Numbered from the stretch's first letter, positions 10,380 to 18,607 are shown. The stretch is DNA of 42,657 bases from Methylocapsa sp. S129 (GCF_009765995.1 NZ_LMUI01000042.1:239779-282435), one strand, 5' to 3'. Notes: a model not told the origin generated them from the letters alone. Made by a program: numbers and translations.

Positions 10380-11272
10380 CCCCACAAGTTCAACTCGTCA
10401 GCGTCTTCGCCGCAGGTCCGCACGGCGGCAATCCGGCTCCGATCGTGGCGGACGCCTCGGGCATGTCAGACGCGGACATGCAAGACGTCGCTCGCTTCTA
10501 TGGACACGAGAGCGGCTTCGTGTTGCCGGCGCCGGCAGACTCGGGCTGCGATTTCGCCGTCCGCTTTTGGGTGCCCAACCACGAGATGGAGATGTGCGGT
10601 CACGCGACGGTCGGCGCGGTATGGCTGCTCCTTCAGCTCGGCAGGCTGCCCCGCGACCGGGTCTCGATCTGGACCCGCAGCGGGCGCGTGGACGCCCATG
10701 TGGATGGGCAGCGCGGGGATGCGCGGGTCGAGATCACGCAGCCCCAAGGCAAGGTCGCAAGATTGCCAGATGGCGGGGACATGGAGGCGGAAATTCTTTC
10801 CGTGTTGGGCATTGCGTCGAACGAACTGGCGCCTCTCCCCATCCAGAACGCCTCGACGAGCCGGGTGAAGACCCTGGTTCCGCTCAAAAGCGCGGCCGTG
10901 CTGGACGGGTTGTGGCCTGACTTCCAGCGCGTGGAGAAGCTCTGCGAGCGTATCGGCTCGACCGGTCTTTATCCCTACGCGCCGGCCGACCTTGAGGCTC
11001 GGGTGTTCGACGCGCGCCAGTTTCCCAAATCGTCGGGCTACCCGGAGGACGCGGCGACCGGCATTGCCGCGGCGGCGCTCGCCTTCGGCTTGCTGGAAAA
11101 CGGCCTTGTCGAGGCTGACGACCGACCGATTCGGGTGCGGCAGGGCCGGGCGATGGGCCGGCCGTCGGAGATCGCGCTGCGGTTCCGGCTTGACGCTGCG
11201 GGCCGGGTGCTGGGCTGCTGGCTTGGCGGCAGCGTCCGGCTGGAGGCGGCGGGCGTTACGACGCCTGAGTGA
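10376..11272 (+). CDS. PhzF-family isomerase/epimerase
   Basis: A 298-residue protein of normal PhzF length. The catalytic glutamate is at residue 45 in YGHESGFV, and the family motif NHEMEMCGHATVGA follows. A second half-domain has SGYPEDAATGIAAAALAF. PhzF enzymes isomerise small-molecule substrates such as trans-2,3-dihydro-3-hydroxyanthranilate, but most members, including isolated ones like this, have unknown substrates. No phenazine genes surround it. The ATG at 10376 is chosen because conserved sequence begins there; a TTG at 10307 would add an unlikely N-terminus. A short upstream ORF overlaps the start. Confidence 0.88.
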   Translation: MTPQVQLVSVFAAGPHGGNPAPIVADASGMSDADMQDVARFYGHESGFVLPAPADSGCDFAVRFWVPNHEMEMCGHATVGAVWLLLQLGRLPRDRVSIWTRSGRVDAHVDGQRGDARVEITQPQGKVARLPDGGDMEAEILSVLGIASNELAPLPIQNASTSRVKTLVPLKSAAVLDGLWPDFQRVEKLCERIGSTGLYPYAPADLEARVFDARQFPKSSGYPEDAATGIAAAALAFGLLENGLVEADDRPIRVRQGRAMGRPSEIALRFRLDAAGRVLGCWLGGSVRLEAAGVTTPE

Positions 11273-11277
11273 GCAGC

Positions 11278-11790
11278 CTACCGCGCCGCCGGCCTGCGGC
11301 ACAGATTGGCTAGTTCGTTGGCGGCTTGGATGGTTTCCGCGCCGCGGCCGCCGCCAAGAAGATCGGAAGCCGCGCGCTCCAGTGCGCGCATGTCCGTTGC
11401 GCGCGCGGCCCCGATCAAAAGCATCAGCTTTGCTTCGTCGCTCGACAGGCGAAGGCAGGACCACGGCAAATAGGCAAGATCAGGGTCGCGACGGCGACGG
11501 ACGGCGCGGACAAGGCCGGCCGCACGGGCGACAAACAACGGCCCGTCGATAGGGCCGACGGCTTCCTCCGCGCAGCGATGCGCCGCTTCCCAGCACTCGG
11601 CGTCGCCATGGGCGTAGCCCGCTCCGATAAATCGCACCAGCGAGAGAAACAGGGCGGCGAATTTGTCCGGCTGCATTTCGTCGCGATGCGAGGGCGTTCG
11701 AACTTCGCTCCCGGCACGCGAAAATTTCGGCGGCGTAACGTCGTCGAGGAAGACTTCCTCGGCTGCGGTCAACGTCCCTTGCATCCGCAT
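11278..11790 (-). CDS. Unknown protein B of a tandem related pair
   Basis: 170 residues, soluble, no signal peptide. I do not recognise a named family. The C-terminal part reads LPWSCLRLSSDEAKLMLLIGAA and aligns by eye with GMGCPCVSTSETFLLRAVAA of the preceding gene: a Cys, a Ser, then an acidic residue, then a Leu/Ala-rich helix. The two therefore look like diverged duplicates. The start at 11790 is supported by GAAGG eight bases upstream, and the upstream gene's stop ends 11 bp before it, so this is a separate gene and not a frameshifted tail. Operon order is nitroreductase, protein A, protein B. Confidence 0.72.
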   Translation of the reverse strand: MRMQGTLTAAEEVFLDDVTPPKFSRAGSEVRTPSHRDEMQPDKFAALFLSLVRFIGAGYAHGDAECWEAAHRCAEEAVGPIDGPLFVARAAGLVRAVRRRRDPDLAYLPWSCLRLSSDEAKLMLLIGAARATDMRALERAASDLLGGGRGAETIQAANELANLCRRPAAR

Positions 11791-11801
11791 GACGCGCACC
11801 T

Positions 11802-12329
11802 TCAGTGCAGCGTGCGCGATCCGACCGGCCAGGTCCGCATGGCCATCGTATCGGGCATCGGCGCCGGCTCGGCCTCGCGCAGCAGCATCGTCAGGCCGGC
11901 CCTCTGAAATAGCCGCCCCATCGCGGCCACGGGGATCAACACCCAGTCGGCGGCTGGACACGGCAGCCAACGCGCGAACTCGCGACGCGCGACCTCGAGC
12001 GCGCCGGACTGCGTCGCGGCGACCGCGCGCAACAGGAATGTTTCGCTTGTCGAGACGCATGGGCAACCCATGCCATGAACCTCGACGGGCGAATGGGCGG
12101 CGCGCGCGAAAGCATCGAGCAAGGCCTCGAGCGAAAAGACGGCGTCGCCGACGCCGAAATGTCCAAACACCTGCCGCAATTCAGCGATGCTCGGCCGACC
12201 GAGCTTGTGATGCTGCGCCATCGCCCGGAAGCCCCAGATGAAGAGGCGCTCCCCGACATCGAGTTGCGAAAGAGCGCCGATGGATCCCGTGCGGGGGGAC
12301 GGGCTGACGTCACTCACGCAGCCCCCCAT
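11802..12329 (-). CDS. Unknown protein A of a tandem related pair
   Basis: 175 residues, with helical segments ERLFIWGFRAMAQ and SLEALLDAFARAA, then the Cys-containing GMGCPCVSTSE and a hydrophobic helix. I do not recognise a named family; similar short proteins occur as hypothetical proteins in Hyphomicrobiales. It overlaps the 3' end of the nitroreductase gene by 16 bp, implying coupling. The start could also be the nearby in-frame GTG a few codons later. The Cys pair (CPC) might bind metal or be redox-active, but that is a guess. It is followed 11 bp later by the related protein B gene. Confidence 0.7.
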   Translation of the reverse strand: MGGCVSDVSPSPRTGSIGALSQLDVGERLFIWGFRAMAQHHKLGRPSIAELRQVFGHFGVGDAVFSLEALLDAFARAAHSPVEVHGMGCPCVSTSETFLLRAVAATQSGALEVARREFARWLPCPAADWVLIPVAAMGRLFQRAGLTMLLREAEPAPMPDTMAMRTWPVGSRTLH

Positions 12330-12970
12330 GTCGTGACGCGCTTTTCGAGGGAAGGACGGGCGCGTTCCTGTGGCCGCTCGACGATCGTGCCGATCGGAAT
12401 AATGCCCGCGACCTTCTCGCCTGGCCGAACGCTGAGAAGCCTCAAGGCGGCGGGATCATAGGAGGCCCATCCGCTGAGCCAGGTCGCGCCATAGCCCAGC
12501 GCAGACGCCGCCGTCATGAGGTTCATGCAGACAGCGCCGGCGGACAGGACTTGCTCCCATTCGGGAATGCGCGCCGCGGCGTCGGCGCAACTCACCACGA
12601 TGACGACGAGAGGCGCCGCGGCGAACACGGCCTTGATTTTGCGGACCGCGAGATCGGCGGCCGCGGGCTCTCGCGGCGCATTGGCCTCGAGAAACGCGTT
12701 CGCCAGCCTGCCGCCCAGCTCTTCCCGCGTCGATCCTTGCACAAGAATGATGCGCCAGGGCTCCAGCGCGCCGTGATCGGGCACGCGCATGGCGATGGTC
12801 AGCAACCGCGCAATTTCGTCAGCGCTCGGTCCGGGTTCCGCAAGCCGCAGCGGCGTGACGGATCGGCGCCGCTCCAACAGGCCCAGGAGCTGCGCATTGA
12901 GAAGCTCGGCGTCGCGCGGCGCCCTTTCCGCGCCCGGACCGGCCTTGGCGTCGGGACTATCAAGCATCAT
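12314..12970 (-). CDS. Nitroreductase-family FMN oxidoreductase (YdjA-like)
   Basis: 218 residues. Features of the nitroreductase fold are visible: an N-terminal RRRSVTPLR segment (FMN phosphate binding), PDHGALEPWRIILV, and a C-terminal ATWLSGWASYD followed by IPIGTI. These are typical of the short YdjA type, which uses FMN and NAD(P)H to reduce nitro compounds or quinones; the natural substrate is usually unknown. It begins with two adjacent ATGs (12970 and 12967), preceded by a weak AGGA. It heads a three-gene minus-strand operon with two unknown proteins, overlapping the next gene by 16 bp. Confidence 0.88.
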   Translation of the reverse strand: MMLDSPDAKAGPGAERAPRDAELLNAQLLGLLERRRSVTPLRLAEPGPSADEIARLLTIAMRVPDHGALEPWRIILVQGSTREELGGRLANAFLEANAPREPAAADLAVRKIKAVFAAAPLVVIVVSCADAAARIPEWEQVLSAGAVCMNLMTAASALGYGATWLSGWASYDPAALRLLSVRPGEKVAGIIPIGTIVERPQERARPSLEKRVTTWGAA

Positions 12971-13360
12971 GTCGTCCTGTCTCCCCCATGCGTCGAATTA
13001 AGCATCTCGGGAAAGCAAGTCAATAGAAACGGCAATATATGGAAATGTTCTAATGTATATATTTTGAATCATTCAAAACTATATCGATGAATACAGATTG
13101 TAATGGTTTTAATATTCGAGATTGAATACGAATGGCGACGCGATATAACTTATGGCGTTGAGAATATTGTCTTTCAAATGCAATTTTGCACCTGATTTGC
13201 GCGGTCGCTCAGCGTCATGCCGGTTTGGGGGGCTTTTGGCGATGACGCACCGTAACCCCATGACCCAGGACTGGTAGGCGTCGAGCAGCCGAGCATGGCG
13301 CAGGCAAGGCAAAGCCCGCCCGATCGCTCACGCTTCACACGCGCCAAGTCAGTCCGCGTT
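12971..13360. other. Gap with an AT-rich stretch, no supported gene
   Basis: About 390 bp. Bases 13020-13180 are markedly AT-rich relative to the rest of the window and could hold the nitroreductase promoter or acquired DNA. A 67-codon minus frame (13109-13312) lacks any recognisable motif or convincing ribosome binding site. Confidence 0.5.
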
Positions 13361-13777
13361 TCACCTCGGCGGCATCTTGTCGAATTTCGGCAGGGTGGGA
13401 TCGAGATGGTCCCAGGCGTAACCGCGTATGGCGTAGGTCACCGCCTGCGGCTTGTATCGGCTGGGGTCGTCGAGGCTCGCGGCATGGATGGTGAACAGGT
13501 CCGGCGCGGCCTTGAACGTCAGAGACACCGGCGATCCGCAGATGGGGCAGAAGGCGCGCGTCTTGACGTTGCCGCTGTCGCCGGTGATGTCCCAATATGT
13601 CGCTTCGCCTTCGAGCCTCACGCGCCTCTTGTCCGGGAAGGTCAGATAGGACCCGTGACCGGTGCCGCTCTTGCGCTGACAATCGCGACACTGGCAGTCG
13701 TTTTGCGCCATCGGTTCGTCAGAGATCTCATAACGAATCGCGCCGCAAGCGCATCCGCCGGTGTAAGCCTCGCTCAT
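13361..13777 (-). CDS. GFA/CENP-V domain protein (glutathione-dependent formaldehyde-activating family)
   Basis: 138 residues with the zinc-binding cysteines of the family: C9-x-C11, C28-x-C30-x2-C33, and C77-x2-C80 in FCPICGSP. The prototype Gfa speeds glutathione-formaldehyde adduct formation, but most family members have unproven roles. The ATG at 13777 is preceded by AAGGGA at proper spacing. It stands alone between the AT-rich gap and the first ArsR-AHSA1 cassette. In a methylotroph a formaldehyde role would be attractive, but nothing here demonstrates it. Confidence 0.88.
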   Translation of the reverse strand: MSEAYTGGCACGAIRYEISDEPMAQNDCQCRDCQRKSGTGHGSYLTFPDKRRVRLEGEATYWDITGDSGNVKTRAFCPICGSPVSLTFKAAPDLFTIHAASLDDPSRYKPQAVTYAIRGYAWDHLDPTLPKFDKMPPR

Positions 13778-13910
13778 TTGTCTTCCCTTCTATGAAATTG
13801 TCGTGGGCCATCAATGCTTCGAGGGCCTGAATGCAGCGGCTCGAAGCGGTGCGCGCCTCCTATTGCAAGGCGCTCGCGCTCGAACCGGACTCCGCCGCAG
13901 CGACGCGCGG

Positions 13911-14393
13911 TCAGTGCAGTTTTTTCGAAGACGCCTGTTCCGCGGCGATCGCGCCGATGCTGGGGACAACCTTCTTCCAGCCTTCGCCCATTTTCTTGAA
14001 AGCCGTCTCGTTGTTCGGCAGCACAAAGCCGGAATGGACAAGGCGAAGGCGCGTTCCATTGGCGACCCTTGAGAGGGTCCACGTCACGACCGTGTCGAGG
14101 CGCGAGCCGTAGCCAGCGTTTGCCTCGTGTCCGCCCTTCCAGGCATAGACGAGCCGTTCGTTTGGCGCCGCCTCCAACACCTGGCAGTGGATGATTCCGT
14201 CCCATTCGCCGGCCGGCGTCGTCTGGAACGTGAAGCGCCTGCCTTCCACGGGTTCGAACCCGGTCGGCGCCATCAGCCAGCGGGCGATCAGTTCGCCTGA
14301 TGTCAGCGTTTTCCAGATCGTCTCCGGCGCATGGGGGAAGATTTCGTCGACCACGATGTCTTGCGTGTCGGACTTCAACGCGGCGTCGTTCAT
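13911..14393 (-). CDS. AHSA1/SRPBCC-domain protein (cassette 1)
   Basis: 160 residues of the START-like AHSA1 fold: DEIFPHAPETIWKTLTSGEL at the N-terminus, WDGIIHCQVLEAAPNERLVYAW in the middle, and TWTLSRVANGTRLRLVHSGF towards the end. These small hydrophobic-pocket proteins are typically encoded with an ArsR repressor and are presumed to bind a ligand; function is unknown. The ATG at 14393 overlaps the repressor's stop as ATGA and has GAAGGAG upstream, so translation is coupled. An upstream in-frame start would lie inside the repressor gene and is unlikely. Confidence 0.9.
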   Translation of the reverse strand: MNDAALKSDTQDIVVDEIFPHAPETIWKTLTSGELIARWLMAPTGFEPVEGRRFTFQTTPAGEWDGIIHCQVLEAAPNERLVYAWKGGHEANAGYGSRLDTVVTWTLSRVANGTRLRLVHSGFVLPNNETAFKKMGEGWKKVVPSIGAIAAEQASSKKLH

Positions 14394-14719
14394 GGGTCGA
14401 TCTCCTTCAGGAGGGTTCTGAGATTGGCGAACCGGTCGCGCCAGAACACGCCGTAATGGCTCATCCAATCGACGAGCGGCCCGAGGCCCTCGGGCTCAGC
14501 GCGATAATAGACATTGCGGCCTTCGGGGCGCTCGGCGACCAGGCCGGCCTGCTTCAATGACTTGAGATGTTGGGAGATCGCGCCCTGCGTCACGCCGCTG
14601 CCGCGCGTCAGCTCGGCCACGGTCATCTCATCGGCCCCGACGACCCGTTCGAACAAGGCGCGCCGCGTGGGATCGGCAAGCGTGCGCAGGACAGCGCTGA
14701 TAGCGGCGGGTTCATTCAT
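14390..14719 (-). CDS. ArsR-family winged-helix repressor (cassette 1)
   Basis: 109 residues. It shows the ArsR helix-turn-helix: VLRTLADPTRRALFERV, then LTRGSGVTQGAISQHLKSLKQAGL as recognition region, then a beta-wing with EGRNVYYRAEPEG. No Cys metal-binding motif (ELCVCDL type) is present, so this is not a metal sensor. It is the kind of ArsR that accompanies AHSA1 proteins. It overlaps the downstream AHSA1 gene by 4 bp. Two palindromes directly upstream of its start suggest autoregulation. Confidence 0.92.
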   Translation of the reverse strand: MNEPAAISAVLRTLADPTRRALFERVVGADEMTVAELTRGSGVTQGAISQHLKSLKQAGLVAERPEGRNVYYRAEPEGLGPLVDWMSHYGVFWRDRFANLRTLLKEIDP

Positions 14720-14727
14720 GCCGATAC

Positions 14728-14761
14728 ATTAGCGTGAGCTAATACATTAGTCAATGCTAAT
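14728..14761. promoter_or_regulatory. Paired palindromic operators of ArsR cassette 1
   Basis: ATTAGCGTGAGCTAAT (14728-14743, perfect 6-bp arms) and ATTAGTCAATGCTAAT (14746-14761, 5-bp arms) start 18 bp apart immediately upstream of the repressor's ATG. Spacing near two helical turns suggests two dimers on one face, fitting autorepression. Confidence 0.68.
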
Positions 14762-14959
14762 TTATTGTCGAGACTTTAACGCCTCGATCGCTGAATGATG
14801 CGTTGCATCCTATCCATCAGTGATGGGTTCGGATTCAATTGGAGATGAGCGCTGGTCGCAGCGCCGCTCCGCCATGCAAACAATGGGCAATTCCGCCCCA
14901 GTCGATCGTCTCATAGGAGGCGAACTCGGCCACTCGATTTATGCGCGCAACGGCCGCCG

Positions 14960-15865
14960 CTAGCGCCGTGCCCCATTGTCGGCGCGTTGCGCGTTTCTCG
15001 CGATGGCCAAAGCCACGGTCTGGTATAGTTCCGGCGGTAAGTCGTGGCCCATTCCCTCGATCGCCAGAAGCTCGGCGCCGCTGATGTTGGCCGCGGTATC
15101 CTGCCCCCCAGTCAGCGGGATTAACGGGTCGGCGGCTCCATGTACGATTAAGGTCGGAGCAACGATCGCGTTCAGCCGCGTGCGGCGGTCACCCGTGGCG
15201 ACCATGGCGGCGATCTGTCGGCCGAACCCGGCGGGGTTGTACGCTCGCCTGTACTCGGCCACGATCTGTGCGCGATGAGCGCCTTCGTCGAAGGGATAGC
15301 CGGGGCTTCCGATTACACGGGCCACGCGAACGTTATGAACAAGGAAGGCTTCCTCGTCCTCGGAAGGATGGGGCGCAGGTTGGGTCAGCACGGCCATCGC
15401 TTCGGGCGTGGCCTGCGGCAGATCGGGATTGCCGGTGCTCGACATAATCGAGGTCAATGATCGGGTGCGGAGTGGATGCTCGCTGGCCACGATCTGAGCG
15501 ATCATCCCTCCCATTGATCGGCCGACGACGTGCGCCCGGTCGATCTGAAGCGCGTCCAAAAGGCCAATTGCATCGTCCGCCATGTCATAAAGCGTGTAAG
15601 GAATTTGCGGCGGCTCGCCGCGCGCAGCGGCGCGAGCCACCACAGCCAGATCCGGGACCGCACTATCAAAATAGGTCGAAAGGCCAACATCGCGGTTGTC
15701 GAACCGGATAACGCGGTAGCCTTGCGATGCCAAGGTCTCGCAAAACGGGACCGTCCAACGGATCATCTGAACGCCGAGGCCGGAAATCAGCAGAATGGGT
15801 TCGTGATCGTCGGAGCCGAAGGCGTCGTATTCGAGAACAATCCCATTCGCGTTGACGCGAGGCAT
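14960..15865 (-). CDS. Alpha/beta hydrolase
   Basis: 301 residues with a standard alpha/beta-hydrolase layout: oxyanion region ILLISGLG, RFDNRDVGLS, nucleophile elbow GRSMGG with S117, acid D246 in HGAADPLIP and H274 in GMGHDLP. The complete Ser-Asp-His triad implies an active esterase or hydrolase; the substrate is unknown. The ATG at 15865 is preceded by GGAAGA, better than an alternative start 15 codons upstream. The gene lies between the two ArsR-AHSA1 cassettes on the same strand, with gaps of 200 bp or more on both sides, so it is probably transcribed alone. Confidence 0.88.
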   Translation of the reverse strand: MPRVNANGIVLEYDAFGSDDHEPILLISGLGVQMIRWTVPFCETLASQGYRVIRFDNRDVGLSTYFDSAVPDLAVVARAAARGEPPQIPYTLYDMADDAIGLLDALQIDRAHVVGRSMGGMIAQIVASEHPLRTRSLTSIMSSTGNPDLPQATPEAMAVLTQPAPHPSEDEEAFLVHNVRVARVIGSPGYPFDEGAHRAQIVAEYRRAYNPAGFGRQIAAMVATGDRRTRLNAIVAPTLIVHGAADPLIPLTGGQDTAANISGAELLAIEGMGHDLPPELYQTVALAIARNAQRADNGARR

Positions 15866-16083
15866 GGCGTTTCTTCCGTCCGGTGGGTGAGCGCGCCGAA
15901 GCCGGAGCAATACCGTGCTTTAGCCGCCACGCGACATACTTTGTTCTTGCAACGGCGTCGAGTTCCGGTCGCACAGGCCAAGCGCGCGTCGTACAGTCCG
16001 ATTTTTGCGGCATCCTGTTTCGAAGCTTTTCAACAGCACCCAAGATATTTGCAACACGCCAGCTCATGAGGCGCCGGATTCGA

Positions 16084-16509
16084 CTATCGGGCCGATGACC
16101 TGTTCAGGGTAACGGCGGCGCGGATGAGCGTCTTGAAGGCGTCCTCGTCTATTTCGTCGCCCTCATGCAGATCGATAGCGCGCCGGGTATTGCCTTCAAG
16201 GCTCGAGTTGAACAGTCCTGAAGGATCCTCGAGCGCGGCGCCCTTGGCGAAAGTCAGCTTCACGGCGCTCTTATACGTTTCGCCGGTGCAGAGGATTCCA
16301 TCGTGCTCCCACACCGGAACGCCTCGCCACTTCCACGTCTCGACCACCTCAGGGTCGGCCTGTTTGATGAGGCTTCGGACCCGAGCAAGCGTCTCGCCCC
16401 GCCAATCACTCAGCTCCTTGATTCTCGCATCGATCAGCCGGGAGGGAGAGTCTCCGGCTTTTTCTTCCGTCGAGCCGCTCTTCTTCATGATATTTGTCGC
16501 TTTCTTCAT
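16084..16509 (-). CDS. DUF1801 domain protein
   Basis: 141 residues. After a Lys/Ser-rich N-terminus the DUF1801 core runs IDARIKELSDWRGETLARVR, then EVVETWKWRGVPVWEHDGILC, then FAKGAALEDPSGLFNSSL, and ends with IDEDAFKTLIRAAV. Family members (YdhG-like) are small cytoplasmic proteins of unknown function, sometimes associated with iron chaperone-like folds. The start at ATG 16509 is the most plausible of several nearby ATGs; no strong ribosome binding site is visible. It is neighbour to the second ArsR-AHSA1 cassette, in which similar small domain proteins often travel together. Confidence 0.85.
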   Translation of the reverse strand: MKKATNIMKKSGSTEEKAGDSPSRLIDARIKELSDWRGETLARVRSLIKQADPEVVETWKWRGVPVWEHDGILCTGETYKSAVKLTFAKGAALEDPSGLFNSSLEGNTRRAIDLHEGDEIDEDAFKTLIRAAVTLNRSSAR

Positions 16510-16645
16510 GGTTGTCGTCGCTCGCCCCTTACTTGCGCGGCTTGGCCGCCCCGGCGGCGCCCCTTGACGGCGGTCTTCTTTGCAACCTACGCCAACATCC
16601 TGGATGTCTTGCCGGTCCTTATGTTCACTCGTATCCGCCGGCGCG

Positions 16646-16852
16646 TCACCCGCTGCGCCACTTGGCGGCATAGGGCAGAACAAACAAGTACAGGCCAGTG
16701 AGCAGGAGCAAGGCGAGCGGGAGCAGCGCCAAGAGGCCAACCCAGACGGCTTGTTCCTGCTGTACTAAGGCGACGATGTTGACGATGACGGCCACAGTAA
16801 AGGCAATCGACAGCCAGCGGTGGATCTGGCGAACCCAAATGTTCCAATTCAA
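16646..16852 (-). CDS. Small two-helix membrane protein (TTG start)
   Basis: A 68-residue protein beginning with TTG, read as MNWNIWVRQIHRW. It has a very strong Shine-Dalgarno, AAAGGAGG, five bases upstream, which decides this start. Two hydrophobic helices follow (about residues 14-32 and 39-61), ending in LPYAAKWRSG. The WVRQIHRW entry resembles the first helix of PepSY-type membrane proteins, but it is too short to assign. It is the third gene after ArsR and AHSA1 on the same strand, with a 44-bp gap, and may be part of that operon. Confidence 0.72.
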   Translation of the reverse strand: MNWNIWVRQIHRWLSIAFTVAVIVNIVALVQQEQAVWVGLLALLPLALLLLTGLYLFVLPYAAKWRSG

Positions 16853-16896
16853 CGGAGCCTCCTTTGAAAACGAGCCGAAGCGCAACGCTGCAGATG

Positions 16897-17322
16897 TCAA
16901 TCTACCCGCGCCAGGACCTGCTCCAGCTTTGCTAGGAACTGCCGCCACCCGTATTTGGCGCCCTGATAGTTCTGCGGCTGATCCGGCCGGAAGCCGGACT
17001 GCTCCATGCGTAGAAGGGTTCCCGTGGGCGTCGGGGTGAGGGTCAAGATGACAACCGATTTCACACCCAACGAACCCCATGTGTAAGACAACGCCTTGTT
17101 CGGCTCGACGGCGAGGACTTCGCAGTCGATGATTCCATTCCAGTTCGGTTGCGGGTCCGCTCGAAGATTGAAGCTGTGGCCTACGACAGGCTTGAAGTCG
17201 TTCTTCATCAGCCATTCCTGGATCAGGTGGGGTTGCGTGAGCGCGCGCCAGATCTTTTCCGGCGGATGAGCGATCTCCCGTTCGACAATGACGGAGAGGG
17301 TTTCGGTTGCGCTATCGGTCAT
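16897..17322 (-). CDS. AHSA1/SRPBCC-domain protein (cassette 2)
   Basis: 141 residues with the AHSA1 pattern: VEREIAHPPEKIWRALTQPH, then EWLMKNDFKPVVGHSFNLR, then WNGIIDCEVLAVEPNKALSYTW, then LTLTPTPTGTLLRMEQSGF. It is clearly related to cassette 1 (13911-14393) but diverged. It overlaps the upstream ArsR gene by 4 bp (ATGA) and is followed by the small membrane protein gene. As with other members, a lipid- or small-molecule-binding pocket is expected but the ligand is not known. Confidence 0.9.
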   Translation of the reverse strand: MTDSATETLSVIVEREIAHPPEKIWRALTQPHLIQEWLMKNDFKPVVGHSFNLRADPQPNWNGIIDCEVLAVEPNKALSYTWGSLGVKSVVILTLTPTPTGTLLRMEQSGFRPDQPQNYQGAKYGWRQFLAKLEQVLARVD

Positions 17323-17642
17323 TGGTCCATCCTATTGAGGAGATCTTCGAGTTGGTCGAACCGGTTTTGCCAGAAGCTGGCCATTTGGCCTGTCCAGTCG
17401 GTCAGTGGAGCCAAGGCGCCAAGCTGCGCGCTATAATGTGTCTGGCGGCCTTGGCGGCGGTCGTGCACCAGCCCGGCCTGCTTCAGGATTCCGAGATGCT
17501 TTGAGACGGCCGGTTGCGAGACCCCGGCCTGAGCCGTCAGGGCCCCGACCGTCTGGTCGCCATCGCGACACAGCCGCTCGAAGATGGCCCGGCGCGTCGG
17601 ATCGGCGAGCGTTCTGAAAAGGATGTCATGGGGCTGTGGCAT
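17319..17642 (-). CDS. ArsR-family winged-helix repressor (cassette 2)
   Basis: 107 residues from the ATG at 17642: DILFRTLADPTRRAIFERL, then LTAQAGVSQPAVSKHLGILK recognition region, then DRRQGRQTHYSAQ in the wing. No metal-binding Cys motif is present. The frame is open further upstream, but the conserved start of this family is MPQPHDILFRTL, and paired operator-like sites lie just upstream, so the shorter start is chosen. It is a paralogue of the cassette 1 repressor with the same AHSA1 partner and the same ATGA overlap. Confidence 0.9.
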   Translation of the reverse strand: MPQPHDILFRTLADPTRRAIFERLCRDGDQTVGALTAQAGVSQPAVSKHLGILKQAGLVHDRRQGRQTHYSAQLGALAPLTDWTGQMASFWQNRFDQLEDLLNRMDQ

Positions 17643-17650
17643 CGCAATTG

Positions 17651-17692
17651 ATAACTCGTTGGCTATGGGTCTATCTATAACCGTCCAGCTAT
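17651..17692. promoter_or_regulatory. Paired operator-like sites of ArsR cassette 2
   Basis: ATAACTCGTTGGCTAT (17651-17666) and ATAACCGTCCAGCTAT (17677-17692) are 16-bp sites with imperfect dyad ends (ATAnC...GCTAT), 26 bp apart and just upstream of the repressor start. The length and placement mirror cassette 1, with different half-site bases. Confidence 0.5.
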
Positions 17693-17842
17693 ATGGGTCA
17701 ACAGGGAAAACGGAGGCCCGGATTGATCCTTGTCGCGGGCGGCCTTTTGCTCCTGCCGCCAAAATCTCTGTTATGAAATCGGCGATCCGAGGACGACCGC
17801 CGCGCCTGTGCGGCGAGGCGTAAAATCGACGAGGAAGCATTC

Positions 17843-18469
17843 ATGTCCGTCATCGTCGCCTATGGCGATTCCAACACCTGGGGCTATGACCCGGCGGCCG
17901 GCGCGCGCTTTGCGCCCGGCGTGCGCTGGACCGGAATCATGCAGAGCGAACTCGGCGCGTCGTTCAAAGTGATCGAAGAAGGCTTGAACGGGCGCACGAC
18001 GGTGTTCGACGATCCGATCGAGCCTTATCGCAACGGCTTGGCCTATTTGCCGCCCTGCCTGCTCAGCCACGCGCCGCTCGACCTCATCATCATTTCTTTA
18101 GGCTGCAACGATCTCAAGCGGCGCTTCTGGCTGTCGGCCAGCGATATCGCCCAGGGCGTCGAGCGGCTTGTGCTGACCGCAAAATCGTTCCCCGTTGGCC
18201 GCAACGGCGGTCCGCCCGACATTATTCTGGCCGCGCCTCCGCCGGTGGTGGAGCTGACCGCTTTCGCCGATATGTTCGAAGGCGCGCGCGAAAAGTCGCG
18301 CGAGCTGGGCGCGCGCTATCGCGCCGTCGCCAAGCTGCATGGCGTCGGCTTTGTCGATGCGGGCGAGCATATCCATTGTTCGCCGCTCGACGGCATTCAT
18401 TTCGAGGCCGACCAGCACGCCAGACTTGGCCGCGTCATGGCGGCGACCGTCAGGGAGCGGCTCGGCTGA
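17843..18469 (+). CDS. SGNH/GDSL hydrolase (arylesterase-like)
   Basis: 208 residues. The SGNH blocks are clear: nucleophile S10 in YGDSNTWG, ISLGCNDLKRR (N89) for block III, and DGIHFE (D183, H186) near the C-terminus. No signal peptide is present, so it is probably cytoplasmic. Members hydrolyse short acyl esters or remove acetyl groups from sugars; the substrate is not known. The ATG at 17843 follows GAGGAA at good spacing. It is divergent from ArsR cassette 2 and is followed 138 bp later by the ABC transporter gene. Confidence 0.9.
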   Translation: MSVIVAYGDSNTWGYDPAAGARFAPGVRWTGIMQSELGASFKVIEEGLNGRTTVFDDPIEPYRNGLAYLPPCLLSHAPLDLIIISLGCNDLKRRFWLSASDIAQGVERLVLTAKSFPVGRNGGPPDIILAAPPPVVELTAFADMFEGAREKSRELGARYRAVAKLHGVGFVDAGEHIHCSPLDGIHFEADQHARLGRVMAATVRERLG

Positions 18470-18607
18470 CGGTGCGCCGCCGCCAAAGATGACAAATATT
18501 TCACGCGCAATAGCGGCGCGCCGCCCTTCTTTCAGGCGGAAGGGTCTGTAATAGTGCGCCTTCCCAGCGCCGCCAGGCCGCTCCCACCTTATTAGAGGCC
18601 CCATCCG

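Noticed and set aside
11278-12329. The two frames as one gene broken by a frameshift
   Set aside because: Protein B has its own ATG with GAAGG upstream, and A ends with a normal stop 11 bp earlier; the two align with each other as duplicates.
13109-13312. A 67-codon minus frame in the AT-rich gap
   Set aside because: No family motif, no good ribosome binding site, and base composition changes inside the frame.
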